A stretch of 64,000 nucleotides of DNA from Lutraria lutraria. Taxonomy: Eukaryota > Mollusca > Bivalvia > Venerida > Mactridae. Positions 59,785 through 64,000 of this stretch are shown one piece after another. A program made the translations under genes and the position numbers. The notes below the pieces were generated by a model that did not search any database, was not told where the DNA came from, and saw only the letters and a list, made by a program, of their open reading frames with translations. Positions within the stretch are counted from its first letter, which is position 1, and every line of letters begins with the position of its first letter. The stretch lies in assembly GCA_964023205.1 (NCBI GenBank), contig OZ026843.1, forward strand, positions 11,451,093-11,515,092, read 5' to 3'.

Positions 59785-61558
59785 TTAATGTCTTGTTGCC
59801 CGTTTTTGTAGCAACATTTGTCGGAGAGAATTCGCTTCTTCGCGTAACGTCGCCACTTGTGCTCTCAAAATGGCATTTTCTTTTTCCAAGAAACTTGCAC
59901 GTATAGCAATTTCATCTTCCCTTGCTTTTCGAGCATCACGTGACTTCTTGGCAGCGTTGTTGTTACGTTTTCGTCTTTCGAAATATTTATCATCTTTGTG
60001 ATCGTCAGGGATTGGTTTCTTTTCACTTCGAGGTCTCTTTGGGTTTTGGTGCACCGACGCTAAAGCACGAGCTAATGTAGGGTTTGTTACAGATTCTGGG
60101 ACTGAAAAACAAATGAAACATAAACATCTATGAATTAAGACAAAATATGCAGTAACTATGGCAACAACATACCCTAATTCTTTATGACAAATATTTTACT
60201 ATTTTTTAGTTCTATCAAGATTTTCACCACTTGCTATATATACTGAAGCTAAATGAAAAAAAACTGTTGTTGTTTGAATATTGGAGATTCTGTCTATGTC
60301 AGCAACTTATTTTGTCATGTTCGTATGGTGACATGTGATTAGATTATTTTGAAAATCATTTTAAGAAAATTTGAACCCAGAAAATCTTAACTCTCAGTAT
60401 TCATACTCATTGTCTATTTAAATCATAAACCTTTTTATACAAAGTGTACTGGATAACCCTTTCTTATTTTCTTACATTGAATAACCAGTCCATGGAAAGC
60501 TCCTGAATGATCATGATTATTGAATCAAACCTCTAGGTAACAATGATTTGTTTACCATCAGTTACATAAACAGTCTAGAAAATGGCCAATGGACAAAAGA
60601 TCTCAAAGTTGGTCAATATTTAATGTTTTGTTTGTATAACAATAAATTATGCAAGATATTCAAATACAGAAAAAAGGTCATAAAGTACAATTTTTGTTTT
60701 GAAAAAAAATTAACCAATTACAATAAAAATAATCAATTCTTCATAAGTGTATAGCCCAAAACAATGCACAATATTACTTATTTAATTTCAATTAATGATG
60801 GAAAACAATATTTTTTTCTACTCCACAAAATTGATAATTTTAATTAACTCAATGTCATACATAAAAACAACAGGATTTATGGGTATGAAACTAAATTTTG
60901 TCAATAAAACTTAAAGCAGTTTGCATGGCTAATACTTTTCATTAAGCATACTTTACAACTGTCATTTAAAGTGACGACAACAAGTACTGCTTATTTCAAA
61001 TGGACATGAATTAAGTGATGAAAAAAGTCTTAAAACTAGTGCTTTCTTAACTAAGACATCTCTAAGAAACAAGACTGAAAAAAGTATATTTTTAAAGAAG
61101 ACATACAAATATCAATAAAATATCCAAGCATTCAAGATAAACTTATCTAACAATATCATTGCCAATACTAGCAGATCAGGCCAAATATTACACTTTTACA
61201 CAAATCATGAGAAAGGTATTTTTTTTAAATGAAGTCGTTTAAGTTACCAGAACCCCATGAACCCTTTTAGTTTTATAACAAATCATTTTCGGACATTAGG
61301 CTGAGCAAAAAAATAGCCCAAAAGCCAAAATTTCATTGAGCAACTCAATTCAAAGGAAGAAACTCAGTTCTACAAATTGCTATGATTTACTGCATTACCC
61401 CACAAAGATGACACAGTGCCATATGAGGAGTTATAACTTTGTCCTCCGCCTAAACCATTCAAGCACATTGAAGAGAAATCTGTTGCACCATTCAGCAAGT
61501 TTTGCTGAGGAAAATAATTTCTTGATGATTCAAAGAATCGTTCCATCATATCACCCAT
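59785..61558 (-). CDS. bZIP transcription factor, PAR/NFIL3/CES-2-like (two coding exons)
   Basis: A nuclear DNA-binding factor expected to bind PAR-type sites (TTAYRTAA-like) as a dimer. Exon 61558-61399 ends at TTGTGGG|GTAATG. Exon 60101-59785 follows TTTTTCAG. They join in frame to 158 residues (477 nt). The C-terminal exon has a lead-in [15 protein letters not shown] (about 83-97), the basic region [15 protein letters not shown] (about 100-114), then [15 protein letters not shown] and a leucine-zipper region to about 150, ending QKRATRH. KKSRDAR and EDEIAIRA resemble the HLF/TEF/giant/CES-2 group. A full acidic PAR domain is not evident. The first exon (NYFPQQN, Gly/Ser-rich) is less certain: an in-frame stop lies just upstream of its ATG, but further 5' exons could lie beyond it. 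Confidence 0.85.
60102..61398 (-). other. Intron of the bZIP gene
   Basis: GT-AG intron of about 1.3 kb between the two coding exons. AT-rich. A 68-codon plus-strand frame inside has no motif. Confidence 0.75.
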
Positions 61559-64000
61559 ATCCAGTCACTTGCTTCAACTAATCAAAATTTTAACACTAAT
61601 TTTAGCAAATTTTATTTCTATTTTTTGACACAACTGTCTGCGCTTGAGAAATAAAAAAATCTGTTTCTAAATTCTTCTTTTTCAACTAATTATAAATCCA
61701 TAAGAATCATTAACACTATTAACATAAATTAATTAAACTTTTTTTTCACTGTATAAAATCGAATTGTTGATAAATAAATTCATGAATAACTTTAATCCCA
61801 TTGGACACATCACACAGTCAAAAAATAAGTCACCACTCTCAACTTCAAACCATAACTTTCACTCAATTTTATTCTTTTGCTAAATGAAAAATCAAATCAC
61901 TGGACAATTCATAAGGCTAAGCCGTATTCCTAAATTTTTTCACGTAAGTGTGGCTATGGCTACTATTTACTATGTCCAGACAGATTTAATTAAATAGACT
62001 TGCCATATTAATCATAACATTGCGCAATATTACTGAACCATTAGTTACTTGCACACAGTAAGTCCCCCTGAGGGATAATAATGGATAATCAATACACACT
62101 GTTGCGGCATTGACATAGAAATCTACAAACACCTTATGATTTTATTGACTGATATGACGAAAAAACAAAACTTTCAGCATAATTTTCATTGTCTTACTTT
62201 TTTTATATGCTAAATATTTACAACAACAACCCCAATAAAGTCCTTTTGTAGAAAATCAATAAACTGTTATAATTACTCATACAGAAAATGCGTAATTTTT
62301 AAAAATTGTACTGCACCCAAATCTTGATCAAACAATAAATTGAAAAAAAAATGATAACATGCCCCAAAGACATCCAGCAAGGAATATTTGGTAAATATAT
62401 CATGGTTATAATTTACTAATTACTGACGAGGGTATTTAAGTTATACAATTAAATGAAAATAAATGAAACCTAATTTTACTTCCTTAGGCCAATATGTTTT
62501 CTATTTAACTGGTGTAATAACCTAGAAAATTTGGGGTCACTTTAAAATAAATCAAAACTTATTTACATGTATTTTACAATAGTTGACAACTGCAGTTTCA
62601 AAGCTGAAAACACTTAAGCATTAAAGAAACCTATTTGTTTCCGATTACCTGAACTACCCTAATTTCCCCCCGTGACCCTAGACTTGGTATTAGACTTGAG
62701 GAATAGTGCATTCACTGTTTAACTTTTTTACCTTTCCACATGCTTTTCAGAATATTTTTTTTAATTTTCACAAAATGTTTGGGATGAGAGACAAATGATC
62801 TAATTTTGAAAATAAGCATTCATTTCTTATACAGAGAAATACATGATGCCAATCTCAGATATTAAAGCACCATTATTGATTTCATCAATCTTGATCATTC
62901 AAGGGCCATAATCCAGAAGTGCCTGGTGTGATCTGGCTGGTTATCAAACTTGACCATTATATTATGCCCACTAATATTGTCACTAAGTTTTATGAAGTTC
63001 AGATAATCAAAAACAACTTAAGAGAGTGAACATTGTCATGGACGCTGCTCACGCACTGAGTGTTCCTGTAATACCTCTTTAACAGGCGTTTTAAAATTGA
63101 AAAAAATCCATCTTTATTGACTTTTTTAAAAAAGCATTTAACAAGAAACAATCATTTTTGTTCATGTCTTCAATATGATCACAATGTAAGCAATCACAAC
63201 AAGGGATTCAAACAGCAACAATACAACATGTATTCTCTTTTAATGGTCAGATAATTGAACATTTTAACCATTAGGCAATGACAATGTCTTATAACACCAA
63301 GCTATAAGATATTTTTTCTCATAGTAGACAAAGTCAAAAACGATTGTAGGTCAAATGATAGTGTTAAATACCTGGTGGCTTTGACTGACATTGTGAGCCC
63401 CTAATAAGGTAGAAAAGGGTCAGTACGTCAAGAGATAGTAATAATGAACAGTATGAATCCTGAAGTTCATGTAAGGCATTTATCAGTCAATTAACTGACC
63501 AGTTTGTTATCATAGGATCACAACATGTACTAGCATGTTAACATAGTACATTGTTTTGTCATCTAAGTGCGCCATCTTATCACAACAACCTGGACATATA
63601 TGGATCAGAAAACAGTCAACACTGAACCCTAGTTCAATGAGAGTTGACAAATACAAGCAGGGGTGTAATGTGACAAATCTATAATGAAGTTACTCAAGAG
63701 AAATTCTGATAAGAAGTGACCCCTAGAGCTCAAGGGGGACACCAAGATATAGAACTGAGATAAACTTAAGTTGCACTTGATTTAATTTCAATATACTAAC
63801 TCAAGGTGTTCCATAGTATCGAACACGGAATGCATTCCTGATAACAAGACATAACTATTACACTTGTCTCACTTGTTTGAAGATATTAGAATATATTTCA
63901 CACATAACTGATAATATTAAGATCTTTGGCTACAATTAAGTACTGTATTTTACTACGAATTAAGGCTCGTTACTCTCAAATAGTCTTTTTCTTTATAAAT
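61559..64000. other. Upstream of the bZIP gene, no gene seen
   Basis: AT-rich flank that should contain the bZIP promoter and any untranslated first exon, but no clear TATA or CCAAT arrangement was identified. The stretch near 62640-62760 ('ttaccygaactacccta', 'gaccctag') resembles words near 11080-11180 and is probably a dispersed repeat. Confidence 0.35.

Overview
The window is eukaryotic, AT-rich genomic DNA, most likely from a bivalve mollusc. The genes are split by introns with GT-AG boundaries. The spaces between them are full of short non-autonomous inverted-repeat elements, minisatellites and dispersed repeats of a kind common in bivalves, such as families ending in 'aggtgagctaaaaac' and repeats rich in 'gtccgtccg'. 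The organism call is an inference from repeat style and protein similarity. No tRNA, rRNA, CRISPR array or prokaryotic operon was found.

Layout: (1) 1-8.6 kb has no intact gene. It holds a decayed duplicate of a 3' exon (about 2.0 kb), a five-copy 160-bp tandem repeat and an inverted-repeat element. (2) 8.65-26.9 kb, minus strand, is a complete 11-exon serine hydroxymethyltransferase gene. It joins without a frame break into 490 residues and has an N-terminus like a mitochondrial targeting peptide, so it is called SHMT2-type. Its first intron (about 10.8 kb) holds two satellite blocks. (3) 23.3-26.0 kb, inside that intron, is a 2.7-kb element with terminal inverted repeats and its own apparent spliced plus-strand transcript. 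(4) 26.9-27.2 kb looks like a bidirectional promoter, with a possible untranslated leader exon on the plus strand. (5) 39.7-51.1 kb, plus strand, carries three tandem, strongly diverged profilin genes. Each has an uninterrupted coding region with a splice acceptor 0-15 bases before its ATG. (6) 52.76-52.96 kb, minus strand, is the last coding exon of an unrecognised gene, tail to tail with profilin copy 3. (7) 59.8-61.6 kb, minus strand, is a two-exon PAR/NFIL3/CES-2-like bZIP factor.

Functionally, SHMT2 belongs to mitochondrial one-carbon metabolism, the profilins to actin monomer and poly-proline ligand binding, and the bZIP protein to DNA binding. These look like unrelated neighbours, not a pathway cluster. 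The most interesting arrangement is the profilin array. The three coding exons could be separate genes, or alternative terminal exons of one transcription unit that starts beside the SHMT2 promoter. The most unusual DNA structures are the nested inverted repeats at 41.9-42.5 kb and a short hairpin family shared between 42.4 and 49.2 kb.
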